The notes beneath the pieces are model-generated. The model had not been told where the DNA came from. It ran no database searches and was given only the letters and a program-made list of their open reading frames with translations. Of a stretch of DNA of 64,000 bases, positions 1-9,714 are shown one piece after another. The stretch comes from Papilionanthe hookeriana x Papilionanthe teres. Its lineage: Eukaryota > Streptophyta > Magnoliopsida > Asparagales > Orchidaceae. Position numbers and translations under genes: made by a program. Position 1 is the stretch's first letter; each line of letters begins with the position of its first letter. The stretch is taken from positions 22,610,001 to 22,674,000 of the forward strand of contig CM040434.1 in NCBI GenBank assembly GCA_022702705.1, written 5' to 3'.

Positions 1-430
1 GCTAAAGCATCTGCTAAAGCATTCTCTTTTCTAGGAATTTTGTAGATTGTCACATTTGGAATCTGTTCTAACAGTACTGTATGGCATACTCGGAAGTATT
101 GTTCGAGTCTTGGCTTTAAAATTCCGTACTTGTCCGACAATCCGTTGAATGATTAACTCGTGAATCCCCGTAGATGTTGATGTCCGTTATCCCCATCTCG
201 AATAGTTAATTCCGATCCCGTTATGAGGGCTTCGTATTCGCTTCGTTGTTTGTACAGGGTTCCGTCGAGTGGTAGGAGTATCTTAACATCCCTCGCTCCG
301 GTGTTATAAAGATTAGCCCGATTCCCGCCTTACGGGCACTATCACTTGCGATTCTTCGTCTTTGTGTGTCGAAGATGCTCCGTCGAAATACAATTCCCAA
401 CGTCGATCATCAAGGTCTTCTAGGTTAATT
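1..430 (-). pseudogene. second (archaeal-type) RNase H domain of O1, partial
   Basis: Minus-strand translation in pieces gives the RNase H landmarks in order: YFDGASS near 375-395 (first catalytic Asp), EYEAL near 225-240 (catalytic Glu), and ENALADALA at 1-30 (last conserved Asp region). The frame shifts between the first two, around 310-350. The domain follows the standard gypsy RNase H, the arrangement known from Tat elements, where it is thought to help degrade the RNA of the RNA-DNA hybrid. The end of the domain and integrase are outside the window. Inactive because the frame is broken. Confidence 0.8.
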
Positions 431-451
431 ATTTGTTCATCCGGCGGATCG

Positions 452-1071
452 TCATTGAGAGGAGATTCGGCCGGCAAAGGGTGTGCTCGCGAGGAAGTCC
501 GCTAAGACTTGTCCCTTTACGGCACGAAGAGGCACGAAAGTTATATCGAATTGCAATAATATCATCGACCATCCGGCAAGTCCGCCGGAAAGTGTTGGAC
601 GAGTCATCAAGTATTGCAATGGATTAAACTTCGAGATCAAGTTGACCTTATGAGAAAGCATGTAGTGCCTGAGCTTTTGAGCGGCGAAGATCAGGGCCAA
701 ACAATGTTTTTCAATTGCGGGATACCTTACTTCCGTCGGAAGTAAACGACGGCTTAAGTAGTAAAGAGCATTTTCTTTACCCTCATCATTGACCCAGGCT
801 AACGGGCTCCGAGAGAGTCGTCTAAAGCCGCGGTGTAAAGTATCGGCGGTCTACCCGAGACCGGGGTCGCTAAGACAGGAGGTGTCATTAAATATTGTTT
901 AATGTCTTCGAAGGCCTTCCGGCATTTCTCTTCCCAAATAAATTTGGCGTCCTTTTTAACTAGTGCCGAGAAAGGTCGACACCTACCCGACGGGTTCGAG
1001 ATAAAGCGTCGAAGATATGCCAGCTTCCCTTGAAAAGATCGTAGTTGTTTTAAGGTTTTGGGAGGCGGCAT
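452..1071 (-). pseudogene. O1 RT connection region and gypsy-type RNase H
   Basis: The segment 799-1071 encodes the RT thumb/connection signature (LRSFQGKLAYLRRFISN, then a lysine-rich stretch and TPPVLATP) and the start of RNase H. The segment 452-700 encodes the RNase H C-terminal half with AAQKLRHYM and VLADFLAS. The part between 700 and 799 is in another frame. In the element this domain removes genomic RNA during reverse transcription. It directly abuts RT on its right and the second RNase H on its left. Frameshifts separate the parts. Confidence 0.82.
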
Positions 1072-2054
1072 TTCTAAGATGGCTTTAATCTTCTCCGGGT
1101 CGATTTCAATTCCACGATGTCGGACAACGAATCCTAAGAATTTCCCGAAGGTGACGCCGAAGGCGCATTTTAAGGATTCATCTTAAGGTTAAATTGTCTT
1201 AATCGTTCGAAAACAATTCTCAAATCATACGAGTGGTTTTCCTTTACTTTGCTTTTGATGACGACATCGTCCACGTAGCACTCGACTTGATTGTGGATGA
1301 GATCATCAAAAATTCTTGTCATTGCTCTTTGGTAGGTTGCTCCCGCGTTCTTCGATCCGAATGGCATCACCGTGTAGCAAAATACTCCGATCGGGCGTTC
1401 CGAATGTCGTAAGCTTTTCATCTTCTGGAGCCATTTTTATCCGGTTATATCCCGAAGATCCATCCATGAACGAGAATATTTCATGTGTTGAAGCAATGTC
1501 GATCATTAATTCGGGATCGGTAGAGGGAATTCATCTTTTGGACATGCCTTGTTTAAATCTCTCGAAGTCTACACAAATTCCCAATCCGACCATTCTTCTT
1601 TCGATCGGCACTACATCAGCTAGCTGAGTTGGGTATTGTTCTTCACGGACAAATTTAGCGTCTATTAGCTTTTTAACTTCGGCTATGACTTGTTGTTCGA
1701 TTTCTAGACGCATTCTTCTGGGACCTTGTCCGATCGGGACGAAGTAGGATCCACTCCTAGCTTATGGATCGGGACCTCCGGAGCTAATCCCGGCATCTCA
1801 TCGTAGCTCCAAGCAAAACGATCTTTAAATTCCATTAATAACTTGATTATTTCTTCGGAGTCTTCTTTATTGAGTAAGGAGCTAACAAAGGTAGGTCCAG
1901 GCTCTTCGCTAGTACCTAAGTTAACTTCCGTTAACTCATCTATTGTGGATTTAATTTCTTCTTCGAATTCCGGTGGAGCGTCTCCAATTTGTAAATCTTC
2001 GAGTTCGTCCGTAGTTTCCATGCGGTTTTCATTGGACTTGCAAGTGACAACCAA
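1072..2054 (-). pseudogene. O1 reverse transcriptase
   Basis: In reading order: an N-terminal segment with FKDRFAWSYDEMPGLAPEV (1704-2054), then KKLIDAKFVREEQYPTQLA (1531-1713), then FSFMDGSSGYNRIKMAPED (around 1440-1480), then VMPFGSKNAGATYQRAM and the catalytic YVDD at 1266-1277. The palm motifs are complete, but the frame shifts near 1390 between the GYN and PFG motifs, and again near 1700. RT copies element RNA into cDNA. A short tail (GVTFGKFLGFVV, around 1090-1160) joins it to the connection domain. Very clear family match, non-functional copy. Confidence 0.9.
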
Positions 2055-2808
2055 GCAAAATTCGGCATCGTCAACCGACCCTACCGTGCCGAATCCGAGT
2101 CCATACTTTGAATCGGGAGGACGGCGGAGTTATTCCATAACTTTTCAAAATGTTGTGATTGGCCTTTTGTCCATTGTCGAGGTAAGAAACCACGTTGAAT
2201 TAAATTTTGAACACGAGGGAGAGTACCACTCAAAAGGTAATTCCATTAATTCGATGAAGTGACATCTTCGAATTGTACATTATTTTCGGCTTTGGAGGAA
2301 GAAGCACCGCGGTAGAATTTGATCGGCTTTGCACCGTCACTACGTACCTCTTTGACCTCCATACCCTCGATCTTATTAGAATGGATCGGAGTTAGGGTCA
2401 TAGTATGTACGTAGTGGTTAATCTTCTCGTACATTGATTTGTATTCTTCGTTCTTTTCATCTTCGAGGGGATCTTGTATTGCGGCTTCTTTCGACTTATT
2501 GTTGCCGCTTCTTGCTTGATTTCTTTTTCTTCTTCGAACTATCTTCCCAATCAACATTGATGGCTGGTTTCCTCCGTCCAATTGTCCTAGTGTCTCTACC
2601 ACGGCCTCGTCCCCGGCCTCGACCTCGGATGCGAGTTGTGGAGAAACCTTCACCATCTCGCCGGAAGGGAGTGGTGAGTGATCGTTGGACTAGAACTTCA
2701 GGTTCTTCATTGTCTCGAACTTTCTTTGCTTCATTTGTTACGGTATCTCCGGAGAAGATTGTTTTCTTTGGCGGTGCATAATAAGTCGCATCTTCATGGA
2801 TTCCAATC
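2055..2808 (-). pseudogene. O1 polyprotein spacer between protease and RT
   Basis: Open minus-strand segments (2246-2656 and 2496-2912, overlapping in different frames) encode hydrophilic, low-complexity protein. One is basic with a run of alternating Arg and Gly (RGRGRGRGRGRD) and a Lys cluster; the other is rich in Lys, Arg and Glu. No catalytic motif is visible. Such linkers are usual between protease and RT in Tat elements. The two overlapping frames imply at least one indel. Confidence 0.55.
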
Positions 2809-3319
2809 TCATGTACGGAGAATGGTTGTAAGTCGCCTTTGATGCACTCGTTCCCCTCCATCGTAATATTTGATGCACTCGATGCGAGATGATGGTACCA
2901 TCCCGTTTTCATGTATCCATGGTCGGCCCAAGTAGAGCGTTGAACGACGTTTCGAATCGATTATATGAAATTTTGCGGTTGTCTTTGCTAAGTCACCGGT
3001 TTTCATCGGTAGCGTTATTGACCCGAGGGCTCTTTCTCCTTTCCGGTTGAATCCTCTTAATAACATTTTGTCGGCCTCGAGCTCACGAGCATCAATTTCC
3101 AAGTATGCTAGTGTTCGAAGACTCATTATATTGATTGATGCTCCCGGATCCACCAATACTCGCGAGAGCGTAAACTTCCCAATTGTAACCGAAATGTACA
3201 ACGGTCGGTTGTGATCTCGTCGTCCCAAGTAGTAGGTCATTGTCCGTGAAGGTAACACCTCGTCGTTCCTTTAACGAGCAAACCTCATCTAAGGAATCTC
3301 CGCCATTTGAGCTAAGCAA
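2809..3319 (-). pseudogene. O1 retropepsin-type aspartic protease
   Basis: The open frame 2809-3258 encodes YISVTIGKFTLSRVLVDPGA followed by SINIMSLRTLAYL, then KMLLRGFNRKGE and LGRPWIHENGMVPS. This is the plant gypsy protease layout: an active-site Asp loop, a hydrophobic second strand, then a C-terminal LGRPW. The active loop reads D-P-G-A instead of the retroviral D-T/S-G-A. The enzyme would cut Gag-Pol into mature proteins. The part 3259-3319 is a short upstream extension in another frame. Confidence 0.8.
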
Positions 3320-4355
3320 ATTTCCGGATCAAGTAAGGCCTTTATCGAGCTTCCCTCATCTCCTTTGATAAGATGAGAGCATCGTAAATGCTCGGCTTGG
3401 CCGGTAGTTTCCTAAGATGGGCTAGCACGTTGTAGTCCACTTTGTTTCCATGCGTCTCGGCTTCTTCTCGAACGGGTATGTCTTCCGCCGGGGTTGGTTC
3501 TTCTTGAACAACCACCGCTTTCCTTTGTCTTTTGGACCCATTCTTGGAGGTAGAACTTTTCCACTTCTTAGGTCGACTTCGTAATTTCTTCCGAATCTAG
3601 TGTTGAGTTTGTCGGTGTCTCCTCCCGAATCGGAATGACCGGCTCTTCCGGATTATCTTCCAAATCGAAGGCTCTAACTCTATCGTAATCGGAGCTCCTC
3701 GAAACTCACAGATAGATTCGTTGCTTGTTGAACTCTCGTAGCCTCCTTGATGGATGCCTCCTTCGTCATTTTGATCGTCGAGATCTTGTATGATTTGAGA
3801 ATTGTTGTTGGTATCGAAATCGACGCCCGGATTGTCGCTAGTTACATAATCGTTAGAAACAAGTCAAAACGTAGCCAACGCCATCACCCTTATCATTATA
3901 TGATCCCACCGAAGTGAGCAGATAATCATACAAAATCGGAGGTTCGAGGGATTTCTCCCCGAATCGGAAACAACTATCCTAGGATAAGCAGCCCCTAGTC
4001 TAGCCTTAGGAGTCTCGGTCCCTCTTCTTCGTCAATTTTCTTCCTCTCTTCGATTGTCTCCTGTCGAGGTGGTTCTTCTATCGCAAGTGATAGTACCGGC
4101 TTAACGGGTCTCGAACTCTGAATTGAAGCTCGCACCGAAGCGGTTCGGATGTTATCTAAAATCTTCTTCGAAGACCTTGTCCAGGCGGTAGTCCATCCAT
4201 CGTTGGTTGCATAGGGATCTATCGGAATGACGGGATCGGTTGAGATAACATTGACGGAACCTCCTTTCGGGGTTCCTTCATGTACTCCTTCGAGATTGTT
4301 ATATTTCCTTTCCGAAGGTTGTCATCGAGCCAACTTTTGAAGGTAATGCAGTCTT
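3320..4355 (-). pseudogene. O1 gag C-terminal/spacer region, heavily decayed
   Basis: About 1 kb between the gag core and protease with no long open frame on either strand. It keeps the CpG-rich composition of its neighbours and short minus-strand peptide stretches rich in Ser, Glu and Arg. It is assigned to the gag-protease linker by position only; nothing in it is individually recognisable. Confidence 0.4.
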
Positions 4356-5360
4356 CTATCTTGTGCCCAAGCATCCGATGGTAGGGGCAAAAGTTGGGAT
4401 CACCTTTCTTGTTGACTTCCTCCGGTCTTTTGGGCTCGGCAGTCGGAAATCCGGAGTTTTCATTAAGTCGCGGAACATCTTCGGTACCGCTTCATTTTTG
4501 AACGGGTATTCTCTCGCTCGAAGCTCCCTCAATGTACGTTGCGGACGAGACGGTTGTTCATACCGCGGAGACGACCGATAGCCTGGACCGGGTTGCCGGT
4601 AATTTTGTTGTGGTTGCTCGCGGTCGTTCCGGTGGTATTTGCATCGGTTGTTTGCCTTTATCAACTCGCTGCAACGATCCCGGATTTCTTCTCGAAGGTC
4701 TTCACCGGCTTCTCGCTTGTCCGTCTTGTCGGCAAAACTTAATTGCTTCGCCTCTTCTTGCAAGCTTCCGGCCTTGCTTAACAACTTCTCAAAAGTCTTA
4801 ATAGTGAATCCCTCGAGGAGAAGTGCTATCGGGCCGTGGATGCTTTTAAGCAAGATGCCGACCGCATGTTGTTCTTGCAGCTTGTGGTTCACACTTCATG
4901 CTTAAATTTCTCCATCGAAGTATGTAATCCACTAGAGTTTCATTCGGCCTTTGTTTCTCTACCACTAAATCACCTATAGTGATGTGGTGCCGAGCTCCGC
5001 AAATCGCTTAATGAAGAGGCTCTCTAGCTCTAAAAATTTCTTCACGTAACCGTTGGGTAATTCTACATACCGGCCGAAGGCGATTCCCGACGGATCGCTA
5101 ACGAACTCGTCGGAAGAGTAGCGCATCGCTCCCGCCGGCATTGCAACAACCGGCACGAAAGTGTGCAACATGCCGTCGGGGGTTCCGGCTCCGTCGAAGG
5201 TCTTAAACAGAGGTGGTACGAAGCCCTTCGGGTATTGGACAGCGTCGAATTCTTCCGGGTAAGGTCTACCCGTCCGAATAGATGTCCCGTTCTTCGATTG
5301 TGCTAAGGCTTCTCGCACCTGCTGCTCTACCAAGTTCTTGATATCCTTTTCAGGGATCAT
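4356..5360 (-). pseudogene. O1 Gag structural core
   Basis: Segment 4974-5360 encodes a Tat-type Gag entry: YPKGFVPPLFKTFDG, then a GIAFGRYVELPNG helix region and FIKRFAEL. Segment 4356-4892 continues with KLQEQHAVGILLKSIHGPIA, FTIKTFEKLL and a basic tail that includes EYPFKNEAVPKMFRDL. Between them (4893-4973) the minus strand still reads VEKQRPNETLVDYILRWRN in another frame, so one indel splits an otherwise continuous Gag. Gag packages the RNA and forms the cytoplasmic particle. The motifs match the retrotransposon gag family in Tat/Ogre elements. Confidence 0.8.
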
Positions 5361-5388
5361 ACTTTGTGTTGTATCCTTTTTTAGCTGG

Positions 5389-6900
5389 TCATCCCCATTG
5401 ACGTATGTAATCTCCTTTCCTCCGTCTACGATGTGAATGACCTCTCGGGGTGTTTCTCATGTGGTTGTACTTCGACTCGGAGAGTGGCCGAGCTATGGCC
5501 ATCTCTTCCATCCTCTTCGCCATTTGAGCGATCGTGTCGTCCTTTTCCCGAAGCCGTCTTCTCATCGCCTCGGCTCCTCTCTTTCGTGGCCGCAGGAGCA
5601 CCTCGCGAAGCCGATGAAGCTCGTGTCTCAATTATGTTGATTTCCGCATATTCGTCGTCCATGAACTCCGATGAATCGATCTCATCTCCGAACTTTTCTT
5701 CTCTTTCTTTTGCCAACCGTCGGATATCGGTTCTCAACTTTTCCATGGCATCTTCTAGCGGAGCTTTCGTGTGTCTTTGCGGTTGTCATGTGATGGCTGC
5801 CGGGTCCCTTTTCACCGAGTCCCCTTTATCGCAAGTAGCACTTTCTTCGCATTCCGACCTCCCGGCGAGACTTTCTTTTTCGGGCCGTCGTTTCAATCTC
5901 AACTCGCCCCGTAGTGGGACGCCACACCATCCTTCTAGCAGCAGAAGGTCTAGGACCGGATGGTCCGTCGGCCAAATGCCGGAAGGTGGTATCCTCCCTA
6001 ATCCGTAATCCCGAGACTACGACGAGCGGCTAGCCTTCATTCTCTTGCTCGGCTTTTCCGTCATGACGGCGGGCTCTACTCGGGGCCCAAGACGGGATTC
6101 GACCGGCACCCGCCCTATCCTTCGTAGAATCTCCGATACGGGCAGCTTTTCCTTCCTTGCTAACTTTTCTACCAAAGTTTGCGACCGAGCAAACAGCGTA
6201 GTTCTAGTTCTTTTCTTGCGGCTATCGTTGTAGTATGCGGGCTGAGGTAATGTGGCAACAATCTTGCGAACATTCTCCTCATCCTCTGCGGCGAAGAGGG
6301 GATGGAACCTACTTCCTCCCAAAAGTGGTATGTAGTCAGGCAGCGGTGTATATTCTGGTAGCGGTGTATATCTTGGCAGCTCTGGAATTTCCTCTAGGAA
6401 AGCAATTTCAGCAGCTACGGCTTCTCCGGCGATCCTTCTACTTCGTTTCTTCTGGGTCTTTGTCGCTGACGGAATATTCGAACTGGACCCGATTTCGAAA
6501 ACGAAGGTCTTACAGAAGATCCGTACCCTCCACGGTAACAGGTTTACCAAAGTTCCGGATTTCTTTCCCCTTCGATTTGGCGAAGTCGGGGTAGGTGCGA
6601 AAACAACTAGACCAGTGGGGGTAGTAAGAACGATCCTCCCGCGGACGGCAGCATTCCTCCTAGTCGGGATCCTTCGCAGGGAGGAAACTCTTGGGTCGAC
6701 CTAAGGTCGAACTCGCAGCGTGGTTCCTCGGCTCGCATACCTTGTTTGTCGGCTGCAAAGAGGGAGACGTCGGTAACCTCGACGTTCGTGTTTTCAAATC
6801 CTCGTCCAAATCGGATGACCCCATTGTCGGGCAGCTTCATCCTTATAGACAGCGAAGTCCGATCCGTTGGTGAAGGAGAAAATCGGCTCGGGGCTTCCAT
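5389..6900 (-). pseudogene. O1 gag N-terminal region or ORF1, function unknown
   Basis: Minus-strand open segments 6607-6900, 6017-6550 and 5389-5746 run 5' to 3' in this order. The middle one (about 177 residues) has a short tandem repeat of YTPLP/YIPLL near residue 60 and a basic C-terminus. The last is highly charged (Glu, Lys, Arg) and likely helical. I recognise no enzyme motif. Ogre-like elements can carry an extra ORF upstream of gag, so this may be that ORF fused to the Gag N-terminus. The likely first ATG on the minus strand is at 6900. Frames are disrupted. Confidence 0.5.
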
Positions 6901-7400
6901 TTCGCGAGGTAGATTCTGGTTGTCAGTCCCAAGTTGTGCTTCTTTTCTTTAAGATGAAAAGAAAGGAATTGAAAAGAGTCCGAACTCATTCTTTGTTCAT
7001 GTATTTATAAAAAAGAATCATTTGTTAAAAGAATCACTTATTAGAGGGTTTGTTTATTTAGAACGGAATGTTCAAAGGTGTAGAGAAGGTAAGGAATCCG
7101 ATTCGAAAGGAAAAGAAAGTCTTAAGCAAGACTTCCCGACTCGAAGGATCACTCCTAAACTAACACCTATCTGGGGTCCACCTCACCTCGTAAATGAGGT
7201 AAAGGATCTCGGAACCTCTCTGTTTAGGGGTGTCTAAACAAGTGGCTCCTAAATCCGAGAGAATGTTGGCTATACTCATTCAAGATAGAAATGAACATAG
7301 TATTCCAACGGAAAGAAGGGTAGTTTGATCCACAAGGGATATGGATAAACTTCCGATTTTTGAAAGCAGAATTATTTGATTATAATGGAGAGAGGAATTG
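6901..7400 (-). other. O1 untranslated leader
   Basis: About 500 bp between the primer binding site and the first open segment, without a significant ORF on the element strand. Position is typical for the RNA packaging and dimerisation leader of a retroelement, but no structure was established. Confidence 0.45.
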
Positions 7401-7418
7401 TCCCCAGCGGAGTCGCTA
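7401..7418 (-). promoter_or_regulatory. O1 primer binding site, tRNA-Arg type
   Basis: The plus strand reads tccccagcggagtcgcta, like the 3' end of a plant tRNA-Arg with one change in the terminal CCA. The minus strand is therefore a PBS (TAGCGACTCCGCTGGGGA). It lies 5 bp from the proposed LTR end at 7424. tRNA-Arg priming is known for Ogre-like elements; the tRNA match is from memory. Confidence 0.7.
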
Positions 7419-7486
7419 GAAGTTGTCGGCATATTTTTTGGTTGTGTTGTATTTTAAAAGGGGGTCGCCTAACAGAAGTTGTCGGC
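7412..7486 (-). repeat. duplicated PBS/LTR junction in O1
   Basis: The junction sequence gtcgctagaagttgtcggc (7412-7430) recurs slightly altered as gtcgcctaacagaagttgtcggc-like sequence at 7464-7486, about 53 bp away. This is either a tandem duplication of the PBS/LTR border or an older border, so the exact LTR end is uncertain by about 50 bp. Confidence 0.5.
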
Positions 7487-9540
7487 GAATTTAAATTTTA
7501 AATTTGATTTAAATATATATATATAATTTAGAAAGTAGTATTTGACTTTGAAAATAATTTTAAATTTGAAAGTTTTAAGATATGAGATTAAACCGATCTC
7601 ACATCCCAAATAGTTTATATAAACGAGCACCGCACCACAAACCGTGTATCTATCCCTAAGGATAGACACACCGCTTGAGGGTGGGGCTCGATTAAGTAAA
7701 CTAGAAGTTTTGTGACATCCGTTTGGTCCGCGAACCAATTTTATAAGCCGACAAATTCCCTCGCTTAATATGAAAGTATTAAACAGTGGTTTATATTACT
7801 CAGGTTCTTTAAAATTCCCTATAAGGGCAAGCCCTTATAGTTAATTACATCTTAAGTGACGGGAATCACCTAAGAAAACTCTCGATTAATAACCAATAAT
7901 TCTGCTCTCAAGAATTTCAAAGTTTAAGGTTTTCAAAGATTGAATTTTGGAATTTCAATAGGGAATGGATCAAATTTGGAACATTTTGTTTTATGAATCC
8001 AAAGGAAGAAAGGTAGGAGAAATCACTGATTCGAAGTGAACTTCGGTAATTTCCCGACTATCCTATTGTTTCGGCTTGAATTTAGGAAAGTCCTAATGTT
8101 TATTTAGTATTTCAATCTTGCCAATTTTAATTAATTAGGGCTTATATTTGTATGATAAAATCAAACAAATAAATCTAGAAGATGTGAGGGTTTATTGTCG
8201 TATCGGACGACTACCTTGGAATCCTAAGATCGGTTAGGGCTTAATTTGCAATGCAAATGCCTAACGAAGAGGTCGAGGATTTATGTTGCACTAGTGCAAG
8301 CTACCTCGAAGTCCTATGGCTTTGTTGTTTAATTCTAAGAAGGTTTTGTCGAAGTAGGTTCAAGTTTTGTCGACGACGATGGCCGTGCCGCCCACCATGC
8401 TCCAAGCTCCTTGTTGTTGCAGAGGTTTAGTTTTAGAAATCATAAATCGGGAGATGAGAAAAGTGTTTTGATTTAGAGAAGTCTTAATTTCCGAGTGTTT
8501 TGTATTTCGATTAAAACAAATCTTAAAGTTGATTATAACGACACCGGTTAAGATCCCACGGTTCCATCCTTCCGGCATCATTATTTTTATCGGATTCACT
8601 TAATCCGGATGAATTTGCTAAACTCAACTAAATGAGTTCCACACTTTCATTTAGACCGTGGGAAATCCCGTTAGCAACACGTAGGTTACATCATCCGAGG
8701 TATTCCCGATCATCCAACGGGACGTTTTAATTTAGTTGCAATTGTAGTTTTGTGTTCCGTTTGTGATTAAATTTTGAGTTGTTTTATATTTTGAAATGTT
8801 GTGGCGGTGAATTTTATCTTGCAATGACTTTTAACTTAGTTTTGGTTTCGGTTTTAGGGACTATCCTAAAGGTGTGGGTTTTCATGCAACAGTTGTTTTA
8901 TCATGCAAGAAAAGTAAAGTGCATCTGCAATAAAGTAAATTGCGGTGGAAGTAAATTGCAAGAAAGTAAATTGCAATAAAATAAAAGCGTACTCGGAGGG
9001 TCTTCCCGTCATCCCAAGCTACACTTAAAATACAATTAGAATATTTAAGCAAGTTCCTAGGTAAAGCTAAGGGAAAGGTTATGGTTTTCTACCAAATTCC
9101 TAATCCTATAGCTAGTCATCTCCTATGACGTTCTAGGTTCTTTGTGTTTTTGTTTGAGGACGATTTTCTTCATCAAAGAACAATTAAATCCAATTGTTCT
9201 TATAAATATCCTATCATATCGAGGAAGTGCTTAAGAAGAATCTTAAACATCTTTTCAATATTTTTAGGATTGTTTTAAGTCCAAATGAATTTAATCATAT
9301 AAATGAATCAATCGTCCGAGGTTTTCAAGTTTTGTTAACTTGCCAGTGAATTAAGACATTTGAATATCTTATGAGTGAAGTAAGCACTTCATTTAATGTT
9401 TCATTTAGGAGTTATAATAATCAAAGCTTTCAAGGGTAAATTAGTATTCAAATGATTTGATTTAAGTTAAAGGGTTTAAATTTGGAATAGTGTTCAAGTT
9501 GCTTTATATTTAATTTCTTTTATGTCTTAGGTGATGTTAT

Positions 9541-9714
9541 ATTTAATTCAATTTAATTTAATTGAGTTTTAATTTAACTTAATTTAATTTAATTTGATTT
9601 TGATGTTTAATTAATTTGATTTGATTTAATTTAATTTAATTATTTAATTTAATTTAATTTAATTTAATTGTTTAATTTAATTTAATTTTATTTAATTTAA
9701 TTTTAATTTAATTT
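9541..9714. repeat. TTTAA/TTAATT low-complexity tandem repeat
   Basis: Almost the whole stretch is built of irregular 5-6 bp units (attta/atttaa) with occasional interruptions. It lies inside the O1 LTR and is probably replication slippage. Confidence 0.85.

Noticed and set aside
5433..6008. Plus-strand ORF of 191 codons opposite gag, and similar plus-strand ORFs at 4363-4905 and 1843-2262
   Set aside because: They are antisense shadows of gag-pol; the minus strand carries the recognisable motifs.
9541..9714. Possible centromeric or telomeric satellite
   Set aside because: The TTTAA-type unit is irregular and short, unlike plant telomere (TTTAGGG) or monomeric centromere satellites of 150-180 bp.
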